The position numbers and the translations under genes were made by a program. 64,000 nt of DNA from Streptomyces sp. SDr-06. GTDB taxonomy: Bacteria > Actinomycetota > Actinomycetes > Streptomycetales > Streptomycetaceae. Where the stretch lies: assembly GCF_003324565.1 (NCBI RefSeq), contig NZ_QOLA01000024.1, positions 47,436-111,435 on the forward strand. Reading direction: 5' to 3'. The notes beneath the pieces were generated by a model. The model worked only from the letters and a program-made list of their open reading frames with translations, was not told where the DNA came from and made no database searches. Of this stretch, positions 45,315 to 53,339 are shown one piece after another; positions within the stretch are counted from its first letter, which is position 1; each line of letters begins with the position of its first letter.

Positions 45315-45820
45315 GAGGCGGCGCTTTCGGTGTCGAGGCGGTGAAAACCACCACCGAGGAAGATCAGCGGAGTGTGCGCGGAGCCGGCAGCACCCAGGGC
45401 GACGGCCTCGCCGATCACCTGGACGTGGTCACCGACCGCGTGGTGGTCGTAGTAGCGGCACTCCATCCACCCGGCCCCGGCGAACAGCAGCGCTCCGGTG
45501 TGCTCTCCGGGACGGGTGGCGGCGGTGCGCAGGGCACGGTCCCGCTCGGGCCGCCGTCCCGCGAACGTACGGGCCGTCTCTTCCGCGTCCGCGCCGAGGA
45601 TGGAAACGGCGAATACGCGTGAGGCCAGCGCATCGGCGAGGAATTCGGAGTCCGCCCGGAAACTCAAGCTCACCAGTGGCGGAGTGAGGGACAGTGAGGC
45701 GAGAGAGTTGACGGTGATCGCGTTGTGGCGGCGGGCACCGGCCCGTGTGGAGCGGCAAGTCGTCGCGATACACACACCGGTGGCGAACTGGCGCATGACG
45801 CTGCGCAGGTCATCAGTCAC
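45311..45820 (-). CDS. flavin reductase (HpaC-like) component
   Basis: This 169-residue protein has the flavin-reductase split-barrel fold: VMRQFATGVCIATT start, NSLASLSLTPPLVSLSF, and a C-terminal GGGFHRL His. It reduces FMN/FAD with NAD(P)H and passes reduced flavin to a partner monooxygenase. The HpaB-like gene lies immediately upstream in the operon, so the pair forms a two-component monooxygenase. Length is normal. It is coupled to the exported-protein gene by an ATGA overlap. Confidence 0.9.
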   Translation of the reverse strand: MTDDLRSVMRQFATGVCIATTCRSTRAGARRHNAITVNSLASLSLTPPLVSLSFRADSEFLADALASRVFAVSILGADAEETARTFAGRRPERDRALRTAATRPGEHTGALLFAGAGWMECRYYDHHAVGDHVQVIGEAVALGAAGSAHTPLIFLGGGFHRLDTESAAS

Positions 45821-45850
45821 GGGAAAAACCTCCAGAGCGTAAGCAGGAGG

Positions 45851-45895
45851 GCAGCCGGGCGCCGACGGGGGAAGGGGGAGACGGCACCCGGCTGC
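45851..45895 (-). repeat. hairpin between HpaB- and HpaC-like genes
   Basis: GCAGCCGGGCGCC pairs with GGCACCCGGCTGC (one mismatch) around 19 bases in the 95-base gap. It may tune expression of the downstream genes relative to the monooxygenase. Confidence 0.5.
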
Positions 45896-45915
45896 GTCTG
45901 TGGGAGACCCTGCGG

Positions 45916-47442
45916 TCAGCGGTCCTCGGCCCAGCGGCCCCGGGTGAAGCCGTCCAGGTCGTAGTCGCCCATCGCCTTGTCGACCTGGGCGCCGTAGGCG
46001 TCCAGCAGCCCCATCGCCTGCGCGGCGTTGGCGGTGTCCAGACGCACCTGGTCGGGGCCGCCCGCGTAGTTCAGCTCGTACAGCTCATGACGGCCGCCGA
46101 ACTCGCTGCCGATCGCGTCCCACGCCAGCTTGAACAGCTTGATCCGCTCCTCGGCGCCGCCTGCCGAGCCCCGGTAGAACCGGTCCAGCAGCGGACGCAG
46201 CTCGGTGTTCTGCAAGTCCTTGTAGCTGGAGCCCGTCATCAAGAGCGAGCCCGCCAGGTGCTCCTCGAAGAAGTCGTGGACCCGGCGCCAGGACAAGGGG
46301 GCCAGCACCCGGTGGCTGGCGGCATATTCCAGCTTCGGCAGCACCGTTCCCGCCGGGCCCTCCTCGGGGTCCATCGCCATGGCGGTGGTCATCGCCCACG
46401 TCAGATGACGCCAGGCGAGGAGTTCACCCAGCCCGGCCTTGACCCCCCTGAAGTCCTGGGTGCCGTTCATGCGAGTGCCCTTGTCCAAGAGTCCCGCCAT
46501 GAACTCCAGCTTGACCGCCATGCGGATGGCGCCCTGGAAAAAGCCGCGCGACAGCAGGCCCGAGCGGGGGAAGTATTCGTGGATCTTCTCGGTGTCCCGG
46601 TAGATCAGCACGTTTTCCCACGGGATGAACGCGTTGTCGAAGACCAGGACCGTGTCGTTCTCGTCGAACCTGCTGGAGAGCGGACTGTCGAACGGAGAGG
46701 CGGCCTTCTTCTCGTAGGAGGGACGGCAGATCACCTTCAGGCCCGGGGTGTTCATCGGCGCGATGAACGCCAGCGCCATGTCCTCTGCCTTGCCCTTCTG
46801 CAGGTTGCCCAGGTGGATCTGACCCACGAACGCCGCGTTCGTCAGGGCCGAGCCGGTCGCCATCAGCTTGGCTCCCTCCACCACGATGCCGTCATCCCGC
46901 TCCTCGACGACCGTGATGAACACGTCCGAGATCTCGTGCGACGCCCGGTTGCGGTCCACCGGCGGGTTGACGATCGCGTGCGAGACGGCCATGCCCTGCT
47001 TGACGTACTTCTCGTACCAGGCCCGCGCGTTGGAGTCGTAAGGGGCGTAGAAGTCCTGGGTGGAGACGAGGCCGGCCATGAAGGAGGCCTTGTAGTCGGG
47101 CGTGCGGTTCATGAACCCGTAGCTCATGCGCGCCCAGTGCTCGATCGCGTCACGGGCCTTGAGCAGTTCCTCGGCCGAGTGCGCGGGGGTGAAGAACCGG
47201 TGGACGCGGTGGCCGGTATACCGGTCGACCGTCGTCATCAAGTCCTTCGTCTCCGGCGCGTGCAGCGCGTCGTACAGGTGCGCGGACGACTTCGCGGCGC
47301 CCGCGAACGCCGGATGGGTGGTGACGTCCTTGACCACCTCCCCGTCCACGAAAACCTGACGCCCGTCCCGCAGGCTCTCCAGGAAGGAGTCCCCCGTCAT
47401 CAGCTCGTTGGGCGCCTCATCGGGCGTGGGTACAGCAGACAT
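45916..47442 (-). CDS. HpaB-family flavin-dependent monooxygenase
   Basis: This 508-residue protein matches the 4-hydroxyphenylacetate 3-hydroxylase large-component family: TGDSFLESLRDGRQVFVDGE at the N-terminus, NRTPDYKASFMAGL (~115), and the long acyl-CoA-dehydrogenase-like helical core ending near GGRHELYELNYAGG. It uses reduced flavin supplied by the HpaC-like partner to hydroxylate or otherwise oxidise a phenolic ring. The native substrate may be a phenol, halophenol or aminophenol. The ATG at 47442 follows a strong GGAGGGG. It is the first gene of the operon, with a TetR-type operator 160 bases upstream. Confidence 0.9.
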   Translation of the reverse strand: MSAVPTPDEAPNELMTGDSFLESLRDGRQVFVDGEVVKDVTTHPAFAGAAKSSAHLYDALHAPETKDLMTTVDRYTGHRVHRFFTPAHSAEELLKARDAIEHWARMSYGFMNRTPDYKASFMAGLVSTQDFYAPYDSNARAWYEKYVKQGMAVSHAIVNPPVDRNRASHEISDVFITVVEERDDGIVVEGAKLMATGSALTNAAFVGQIHLGNLQKGKAEDMALAFIAPMNTPGLKVICRPSYEKKAASPFDSPLSSRFDENDTVLVFDNAFIPWENVLIYRDTEKIHEYFPRSGLLSRGFFQGAIRMAVKLEFMAGLLDKGTRMNGTQDFRGVKAGLGELLAWRHLTWAMTTAMAMDPEEGPAGTVLPKLEYAASHRVLAPLSWRRVHDFFEEHLAGSLLMTGSSYKDLQNTELRPLLDRFYRGSAGGAEERIKLFKLAWDAIGSEFGGRHELYELNYAGGPDQVRLDTANAAQAMGLLDAYGAQVDKAMGDYDLDGFTRGRWAEDR

Positions 47443-47590
47443 GTCCGGTCCCCTCCGAAAAAATGGACATGCGGAAGAAAGAGGTGCTTTCCGACAGGCC
47501 GGAAGGGACAAAAAGGCTCCTGGCGTCCCCCGTGACGCACTTCTCCCGCACAGCAGCGGTCACCTCAAGGACCCGTCGAGCCCTCCTTGA

Positions 47591-47633
47591 GGTGTTTACG
47601 AAGCTAACACATCACGTAAGCGTCGATAACACC
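47591..47633 (-). promoter_or_regulatory. operator/promoter region of the HpaB operon
   Basis: A 20-bp site, GCTAACACATCACGTAAGCG (47603-47622), is the reverse complement of the site at 48463-48482 with only two central mismatches. It is itself an imperfect palindrome (GCTAAC / GTAAGC). A further outer repeat, GGTGTT (47591-47596) / AACACC (47628-47633), encloses it. It very probably binds the nearby TetR protein. Confidence 0.7.
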
Positions 47634-47643
47634 CCTGGGCAGG

Positions 47644-47671
47644 AAAAAGCCCCGCCCAACCCGGACGGGGC
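47644..47671 (-). terminator. terminator of the TetR gene
   Basis: Read leftward, GCCCCG-N11-CGGGGC is followed by TTTTT. It lies 20 bases beyond the TetR stop and just before the operator of the HpaB operon, so it insulates the operon promoter. Confidence 0.75.
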
Positions 47672-47690
47672 CCTTCTGAGCTGCGAAAAT

Positions 47691-48365
47691 CTAAGAATCA
47701 AGCGACCGCGACAACGCCTGCACCACTTCCTCCTCCACCGTCACGGTTCCCGACAGCGTCCCCACCAGCGCCCGCGCCAGCACCGCCGCAGCCGCCTGGC
47801 CCGCATCCCCGTCCCCCTGCGCCTGACCCGTCACCTTCCCGAGGACCGCATCACGCACCACCTCGGACACCGCCAGATCCCCGAACAGCTCGGGGAACGA
47901 CAGCATCATCAGGCACACTCCCACGTTCGCCGCCAAAATCGCCTGGCCCGCGACCGCCGGTGCCAGCACGAGCCGCCCGGCCGCTTCGCACCGCCGCAGC
48001 ACTCCCAGCAGCAACGCCTGAGCCTCCTTGACCGCCTGGGGCTTCGGCTCCCCGTCCGGCGTGAACATCAGCCGATACAGATGCGGGTTCTCCAAGGCGA
48101 AACGCACGTGACTGTCCCACGCCGTCCGCACATCCGCCACCGGATCTTCCGTCCGGGGGTTCTTCCGCTTACTGGCCAGAAAACGCTCAAAGCCACGGTC
48201 CGCCACCACCGCCATCAACCCCCGCTTCCCTCCGAACTGCCGGGAAATCTCAGGGGCCCCCACCTGCGCCTTCGCGCAAATCGACCGCGTGGAGATCTCC
48301 TCCGCGCTCTGCGAAGCAATCAGCTCGGTCGTGGCGGCCAGAATGCGCTCTCTCGCTGTCGACAT
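47691..48365 (-). CDS. TetR-family regulator of the HpaB region
   Basis: This 224-residue regulator has an N-terminal TetR helix-turn-helix (STRSICAKAQVGAPEISRQFG, residues ~25-45) and a helical C-terminal domain of the TetR_C type with a long central helix. It sits between the HpaB operon (same strand, downstream of its terminator) and the divergent hydrolase gene, both preceded by the same 20-bp site. It probably represses both sets until a phenolic ligand binds. Its own upstream region carries GTTC-ATGTAC-GAAC flanked by two GCTAAC half-sites, suggesting autoregulation. Confidence 0.9.
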   Translation of the reverse strand: MSTARERILAATTELIASQSAEEISTRSICAKAQVGAPEISRQFGGKRGLMAVVADRGFERFLASKRKNPRTEDPVADVRTAWDSHVRFALENPHLYRLMFTPDGEPKPQAVKEAQALLLGVLRRCEAAGRLVLAPAVAGQAILAANVGVCLMMLSFPELFGDLAVSEVVRDAVLGKVTGQAQGDGDAGQAAAAVLARALVGTLSGTVTVEEEVVQALSRSLDS

Positions 48366-48373
48366 GAAGCCAT

Positions 48374-48399
48374 GCTAACAGTTCATGTACGAACCGCTA
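48374..48399 (-). promoter_or_regulatory. possible autoregulatory site of the TetR gene
   Basis: Two GCTAAC hexamers, the half-site seen in the other two operators, flank a GTTC-ATGTAC-GAAC palindrome just upstream of the TetR start. It is looser than the other two sites. Confidence 0.4.
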
Positions 48400-48462
48400 A
48401 CGCGTCTGACCAGGGGAAACCATCAACCCGCACAAACGGAACCATCGTCACCGTGTACACCC

Positions 48463-48482
48463 CGCTTACGTCTTGTGTTAGC
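48463..48482 (+). promoter_or_regulatory. operator upstream of isochorismatase-like gene
   Basis: CGCTTACGTCTTGTGTTAGC, an imperfect palindrome, lies 64 bases before the hydrolase start. It matches 18 of 20 positions of the reverse complement of the HpaB-operon site and is also followed by GCGTCG-NN-AACACC in the same orientation as there. Confidence 0.7.
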
Positions 48483-48545
48483 GTCGCCAACACCACAGGG
48501 CGCTCATCAGCGCTCCTGCCTTCCACATTCTTCAAAGGGGACCCC

Positions 48546-49130
48546 ATGGGCACCACCACGCTGCGCCAGCTCAACGAGTTCGACGAGACCCCCGCCGCCC
48601 TTGCCGACGCCACCGTCATCCTCATCGACTTCCAGAACACCTACACCCACGGCACCATGGAACTGGACGGATGGAAGAGCGCCGTCGCCGAAGGCAAGCG
48701 CCTCCTTGACGCAGCCCGCGCCGCAGGCGCCCCCGTCATCCACGTCCAGGACAAGGGTTACCAGCCCGACACCGAGGACGGTCAGATCGTCGCCGACCTC
48801 GCCCCCATCGCCGGGGAAGGCCGCGTCATCAAGTCCGTCCCCAACGCCTTCCACGAGACCGACCTCGCCACCCTCGTCAAGGAAGCCGGACACGACAACG
48901 TCATCCTCGCCGGCTTCATGACGAACATGTGCGTCCTGTTCACCGCCCAGGGCGCCTTCCTCAACGGCTTCCGCCCCACCGTCGTCGCCCAGGCCTCCGC
49001 CACCCGGTCCCTGCCCACCACCGCCGCGGGCCAGGAGCACATCTCCGCCCAGCAGATCCACGACGGCGCACTCGCCACGGTCACCGAGCTCTACGGCGTC
49101 GTCGTCCCCACGGTCGACGACCTCGCCTGA
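48546..49130 (+). CDS. cysteine hydrolase, isochorismatase-like
   Basis: This 194-residue enzyme has the isochorismatase/nicotinamidase fold: catalytic Asp in VILIDFQNTY (~28), Lys in RVIKSVPNAF (~95), and nucleophile Cys in GFMTNMCVLFTA (~125). Members hydrolyse amides, N-carbamoyl groups or vinyl ethers. Given the shared operator it should act on the same compound class as the HpaB operon, for instance removing an amide from an aromatic amide. AAAGGGGA precedes the ATG at 48546. A strong terminator follows. Confidence 0.88.
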   Translation: MGTTTLRQLNEFDETPAALADATVILIDFQNTYTHGTMELDGWKSAVAEGKRLLDAARAAGAPVIHVQDKGYQPDTEDGQIVADLAPIAGEGRVIKSVPNAFHETDLATLVKEAGHDNVILAGFMTNMCVLFTAQGAFLNGFRPTVVAQASATRSLPTTAAGQEHISAQQIHDGALATVTELYGVVVPTVDDLA

Positions 49131-49143
49131 CAGCCCCTGGGCA

Positions 49144-49179
49144 CCGTCGGGGGAAGCCGGACGGAGCTTCCCCCGACGG
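49144..49179 (+). terminator. terminator after isochorismatase-like gene
   Basis: A perfect 14-bp stem, CCGTCGGGGGAAGC and complement, with an eight-base loop, just 14 bases after the stop. The T-run is weak (CCTT). Confidence 0.7.
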
Positions 49180-49315
49180 CCTTGCACCACCCAAGGCGCC
49201 CCGCTTTCCGATCGTGCCGGAGACGGGGCGCTGTTGTGAGTTTCGAGCGGGAAGGTGGTGCGGTGCGAATCCCATGGCCGCGCAGCAGCAAGCACCATGC
49301 CCCCCTCGGCGCGGA

Positions 49316-49390
49316 ATCGGCTGCTGAAACGCCAGATGCGCGGCCGGCCCGCCCCGATCTTCTTCGCAAGCGTGCCCTGCTCACACGACG
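49316..49390 (+). pseudogene. C-terminal remnant of an ISL3-like transposase
   Basis: LLKRQMRGRPA, then in another frame RPDLLRKRALL, reproduces the closing motif of ISL3-type transposases (KRQMYGRA..LLRKRVLL). Only about 25 codons remain, with one frameshift. Confidence 0.45.
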
Positions 49391-49461
49391 ACTGCAGCCC
49401 ACCTGGGTCAGCGGCCGGTGCGTCAAGTGGGCTGCCACGCCTCGGACTTGGCACGAGACGC

Positions 49462-50160
49462 TCATGGGGAATCGGTGGTCGGCTCGGGCGTGCCGGCTAC
49501 GCCGACGCACGCCTCGTTGCCCTCGGGGTCGGCCAACACCCAGTTCGCCGGCGCGTCGGCATCGTTCACCAGACGGCCACCAGCCGCGAGCGCGGCGGCT
49601 ATCCGTGCCTCGGCCTGGTCGTAGGGCACCCACACATCGACGTGTACCCGGTTCCGCTGGGGGCGCGGTGCGTCCATCTGCTGAAAGTAGAACGGTGCCC
49701 CGCGGCGGCGCGGATCTATCAGGTCCTCACCGCTGCCCGCGCGGTCCTGGTAGCCGAGCAGAGCACGCCAGAACGCCACCACGCCGGGACCTTCGAGCGC
49801 ATCGATGGTGACCTGGACGGTCTGCACGGCCGACGGATCGGCCGGTATGCCCAACCTACGAGCCACCGCCGAGACCTGCCGGGCGAGCTCCACGTGCCGT
49901 TCGGTCAGCCCGTAGTAGTCACCCGTGACCGTGATCAGCCGTACGAGCACGCCCTCCTGCCGCATGTCGATGTCCGGATACTCCTCCCCCACACCGGGCA
50001 ACTCGCTGATCGCCTGCACGAACTGGGCGCCGACCGCGAACGACGCGGTACGGAAGTACGCACACGCCCCCTCGCCCACGACACGCCAATCCTCCACGCC
50101 GACGGTCCCGTGGAATTGCTGCGGCCTGATGCGCACGATCTTGCTCGCTTCGTAGCTCAT
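49462..50160 (-). CDS. pterin-dehydratase-like / VOC fusion protein
   Basis: This 232-residue protein appears to fuse two small domains. Residues ~1-105 resemble 4a-hydroxytetrahydrobiopterin dehydratase (FVQAISELPGVGEEYPDIDM, ITVTGDYYGLTERHVELARQ). Residues ~110-232 resemble a glyoxalase/VOC domain (VQVTIDALEGPGVVAFWRAL, HVDVWVP, LADPEGNEACV). The catalytic His cluster of true dehydratases seems absent, so the first half may be structural. Similar fusions occur in actinomycetes without known function. The ATG at 50160 is used; the frame extends upstream into transposase debris. Confidence 0.75.
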   Translation of the reverse strand: MSYEASKIVRIRPQQFHGTVGVEDWRVVGEGACAYFRTASFAVGAQFVQAISELPGVGEEYPDIDMRQEGVLVRLITVTGDYYGLTERHVELARQVSAVARRLGIPADPSAVQTVQVTIDALEGPGVVAFWRALLGYQDRAGSGEDLIDPRRRGAPFYFQQMDAPRPQRNRVHVDVWVPYDQAEARIAAALAAGGRLVNDADAPANWVLADPEGNEACVGVAGTPEPTTDSP

Positions 50161-50261
50161 GTGATCAACGTAGCGCGCAGGTCCCACCTTGATCCGGCAG
50201 ACCGACGGGGGCGAAACCCGCAGATTGATCACGGCCCAGTACGCCCCCCGGGGAGGCCTTC

Positions 50262-50425
50262 GCGGCCAGGGTGCGTAGGGTTCCCGGTCGCGCAGATGAT
50301 GGCGCTGTGCGAGACCGGCACGCGTGGGCTGCTCGACGCGATATTCGGGCCCAAGCACCACAGCGTGGCTCCACGCTCGCCCACTACGCGGGCTGCTCAC
50401 CCACGGATACTGGCGCTTGTAACGC
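50262..50425 (+). pseudogene. IS4-like transposase remnant
   Basis: QMMALCETGTRGLLDAIFGP is typical of the region after the first catalytic Asp of IS4-type transposases (…CGTRALIGAAFG…). A frameshifted continuation rich in RPLRGLLTHG follows. No other part of the element is visible. Confidence 0.5.
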
Positions 50426-50448
50426 CTTGACCCGTAAGGAGCCTTGCC

Positions 50449-51570
50449 ATGTCCGCCGAGCCATTCGAGGTCAGCGTCACCGAAGCCGAGATAGCGGATT
50501 TGCGTGAACGATTGCGACGGACGCGGTGGCCCGAGCGCGAACCGGTTGACGACTGGTCACAGGGCTTGCCGCTGGCGTACGCCCAGGAGCTGTGCCGCAG
50601 TTGGGCCGAGGACTACGACTTCGGGTTCGCGGAGCGGGTGAACGCATTCGCGCAGTACCGCGACACGATCGACGGGCTGGGCATCCACTTCCTGCATGTC
50701 CGCTCGCCAGAGCCGGACGCGTTCCCGCTCGTGCTCACGCACGGGTGGCCGGGTTCGGTGCTCGAGTTCCTGGAAATCCTCGGCCCGCTGAGCGACCCGC
50801 GCGCGCACGGCGGTGACCCGGCGGACGCGTTCCACGTGGTCGCGCCGTCGTTGCCCGGGTACGGCTGGAGTGACAAGCCGTCGACGACCGGGTGGGGCAT
50901 CGCTCGCATCGCGCGCGCCTGGGACACGTTGATGGTCTCGCTGGGTTACGAACGGTACGGCGCGCAGGGCGGTGACTGGGGCTCGGCGGTGACCGGGGCG
51001 CTGGGCGAAGTGGCACCCGAGCGGGTCGTCGGCGTGCACCTGAACCTGGGATCCGTGGCGGCCGGCACGTTCGACGACCCGACGCCCGCGGAGCTGGCGA
51101 ATCTCAAGGCCGAGAAGGAGATGCAGCGCACCGGCCGGGGGTACTCGGCGATCCAGGCGACCCGGCCGCAGACGCTCGGCTACGGCCTCACCGACTCCCC
51201 CGCGGGGCAGGCCGCCTGGATCGCCGAGAAGTTCTGGGCGTGGACGGACAACGACGGCCATCCCGAGGACGCGTTGTCGCGGCAGACGATCCTCGACGAG
51301 ATCTCGGTCTATTGGTTCACCGCGTCGGCCACGTCGTCGGCGCGCCTGTACTGGGAAGGCTTCGCCAACTTCCGGGACAAGGTGACCGCGCCCTCCGGGC
51401 TGTCGGTCTACCCTCGCGACATAAGCCGTCCGTCGAGGCGGGAGGCCGAGCTGCGGTTCACCGACCTGCGCTGGTTCGAGGAACTGCCGCGTGGTGGCCA
51501 CTTCGCCGCGCTGGAGCAGCCGGATTCGCTGGTCGAGCAGGTCCGCGGGTTTTTCGGCCTGTTCCGCTGA
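50449..51570 (+). CDS. epoxide hydrolase
   Basis: This 373-residue enzyme is of the microsomal-type epoxide hydrolase family: N-terminal EHN domain (residues ~5-110; RLRRTRWPEREPVDDWSQGL) and an alpha/beta core. The oxyanion motif is HGWPGS, nucleophile Asp in GGDWGS (~175), lid region YWFTASATSSARLYW with the activating Tyr, and catalytic His in GGHFAALE (~350). It hydrolyses epoxides to diols; the physiological substrate is unknown. AAGGAG lies 9 bases before the ATG at 50449. Confidence 0.93.
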   Translation: MSAEPFEVSVTEAEIADLRERLRRTRWPEREPVDDWSQGLPLAYAQELCRSWAEDYDFGFAERVNAFAQYRDTIDGLGIHFLHVRSPEPDAFPLVLTHGWPGSVLEFLEILGPLSDPRAHGGDPADAFHVVAPSLPGYGWSDKPSTTGWGIARIARAWDTLMVSLGYERYGAQGGDWGSAVTGALGEVAPERVVGVHLNLGSVAAGTFDDPTPAELANLKAEKEMQRTGRGYSAIQATRPQTLGYGLTDSPAGQAAWIAEKFWAWTDNDGHPEDALSRQTILDEISVYWFTASATSSARLYWEGFANFRDKVTAPSGLSVYPRDISRPSRREAELRFTDLRWFEELPRGGHFAALEQPDSLVEQVRGFFGLFR

Positions 51571-51686
51571 CCGTCCGTGCCATCCCCTGGGAAACCCGCA
51601 CCCAGGGGATGGTCCCGTCCGCCCGCAGGGGCACCGTTACATGGACTCGATCGGCGTCAGTCCTCGGCGGTGGCGGCGTGGCCCCG

Positions 51687-52352
51687 TCATGGCGTGCGGC
51701 GCGGTGGGCCCGACGCGACCCCGCCCGGTCCCGGCGCCCAGCTCGGCCCCTCTCCGGGCAAGGCCTGCTTGGCACGGCTGCGGATCCGGAAGGCGGTGAC
51801 GATCTCGACGATGCCGAGGGCGAGGAGCCAGCATCCGGACAGGACGGTCAGGACGGCCAACGACGTGAACGGGGAGGTGATCATGACAACGCCGCCGAGG
51901 ACGCTGACGATGCCCGCGAGGACCAGCCAGCCGCGGGCCGGCATGGACGGGTCGTGGGCGGCGGCCAAGGTCAGGGTGATGCCACGGAACAGCCACCCGA
52001 TCCCGACCCACAGGGCCAGCATCAGCACGGACTCCAGAGCGCTCCGGAAGCAGAGCAGGCCGAGCAGGACCGACAGCGCACCGCTGATGAACCCCATGAC
52101 CCGCAACGACGTCGAGGTATGCGTTCCCAGCGCGGCCGCGATCTGGAAGACGCCGCTGACCAGCAGGTACACGCCGAAGAGGATCGCCACCGCGAGCAGC
52201 GTCGCACCGGGCCAGGCCAGCACCAGGACACCGAGAAGCGCGGAGGCGATCCCGGCGAGCAGCACGTTCTGCCAGGCCGCGTCCGCCAGCCGCCGCAGCG
52301 CCCCCTGGGGCTCGGCCCGGGATTCCGTGGAGATGTCTCGTTGGTACGCCAC
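51687..52352 (-). CDS. HdeD/DUF308-type membrane protein
   Basis: This ~221-residue membrane protein has six hydrophobic helices with repeated LLGVLVLAWPGATLLAVAILFGVYLLVSG-type segments, the hallmark of the HdeD/DUF308 family. E. coli HdeD is linked to acid resistance; actinomycete members are common and uncharacterised. The GTG at 52352 is chosen because AGGAG precedes it and the family normally starts close to the first helix; an ATG at 52457 would add a poor extension. The gene is probably monocistronic. Confidence 0.8.
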   Translation of the reverse strand: MAYQRDISTESRAEPQGALRRLADAAWQNVLLAGIASALLGVLVLAWPGATLLAVAILFGVYLLVSGVFQIAAALGTHTSTSLRVMGFISGALSVLLGLLCFRSALESVLMLALWVGIGWLFRGITLTLAAAHDPSMPARGWLVLAGIVSVLGGVVMITSPFTSLAVLTVLSGCWLLALGIVEIVTAFRIRSRAKQALPGEGPSWAPGPGGVASGPPRRTP

Positions 52353-52678
52353 GACGCTCCTCACCGGCAGCCGACCGCACTCCTGAGCCCACAGCAACCA
52401 GCGACCAAATAGCTGAATCAGGACAGTGCCATTACCTTCACTTGAGGGTGCGGTCATGCCCGGGCGCACGCAACCGGAGCAGGCGCCGCTCACGACCGAG
52501 TGCCCCTGGCAGCTGCCGCAAGCCATCACGAAGACTGGGCGGGAGTGCGGTCAGATTGATCCTTGAACGGGATGGGCCGTTGGGCGGCCAGGCCGGGCCT
52601 CCCCCGCGACCCACATCCCGGCCGCCGTCGGCGACTCGCTCCCCTGAAGGCCCAGCTCAGGCACCAAGACACCCACCC
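52353..52678. other. intergenic region, nothing recognised
   Basis: About 325 bases between two leftward genes. No gene, hairpin or repeat stands out. It should contain the HdeD-like gene promoter. Confidence 0.4.
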
Positions 52679-53287
52679 CTACTCCGCCCGCCAGTTCGGT
52701 GAGCGGCCCAGGGCCGAGAGGATCCGGTCGAGCGGGTCCGGGTCGCCGGGCGGCACGAGGCCGGGCCGGAAGGCCGCGCCCGGCGCGAGCCGTTCGTCGC
52801 CGTCGGGCACGGCCAGGGCGACCGGCAGCGCGGCTTCGAGCAGCCCAGGGTCGGGCGCATAGGGGAGGCCGAGCGCGCGGGCGACGTCCCAGCCGTGCAC
52901 GACGTAGTCGATGAAGTGGAAGGCGATGGCGGTACCGGCGGGAAACGTTGGGCCGGAGGCGATCTCGGGCAGGGTGAACTTCCGCTCGGCCGAGTCGACC
53001 GCCGCGAAGGCGCGTACCACGCGCTCGGAAGCCGCCGCATAGCTCTCGACGGCATCGGCTCCGGCCGGGACGACCCGCCAGGCCTCCTCGTTCTCCCCCT
53101 CACCGGCCGCGGCAGCCGCGAACCCCCGGTGCTGGGCGGTCATATGGGCGAGCAGGTCGGCGAGCGTCCAGTCCGCGCAGGGGGTGGGCCTGCCGAGATC
53201 CCCGGGCTTCACCTTGTTCACGAGTTCGACGCTGTACCGCACGGCTTGGGCGTCGGCGTCCCGCATCCGATCCAGATTAGTAAGCAT
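52679..53287 (-). CDS. DinB-like TIGR03086 / mycothiol-dependent protein
   Basis: This 202-residue protein belongs to the TIGR03086/maleylpyruvate isomerase-like DinB group: PTPCADWTLADLLAHMTAQHRG holds the first metal His, and HFIDYVVHGWDVARAL holds the other two. These proteins use a bound metal and often mycothiol. It is divergent from a MarR gene with a 52-base gap, so its expression is probably controlled by that regulator. The start at 53287 gives a short N-terminus; an ATG at 53266 is possible. Confidence 0.82.
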   Translation of the reverse strand: MLTNLDRMRDADAQAVRYSVELVNKVKPGDLGRPTPCADWTLADLLAHMTAQHRGFAAAAAGEGENEEAWRVVPAGADAVESYAAASERVVRAFAAVDSAERKFTLPEIASGPTFPAGTAIAFHFIDYVVHGWDVARALGLPYAPDPGLLEAALPVALAVPDGDERLAPGAAFRPGLVPPGDPDPLDRILSALGRSPNWRAE

Positions 53288-53339
53288 GCGCCTACGATCT
53301 GCTCCAGCACATGATCTGTCAACGTGTATTTTCCAGACC

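Noticed and set aside
53288..53339. A defined operator in the DinB/MarR gap
   Set aside because: The gap is AT-rich but I found no convincing palindrome; control by the MarR protein is inferred from gene order only.
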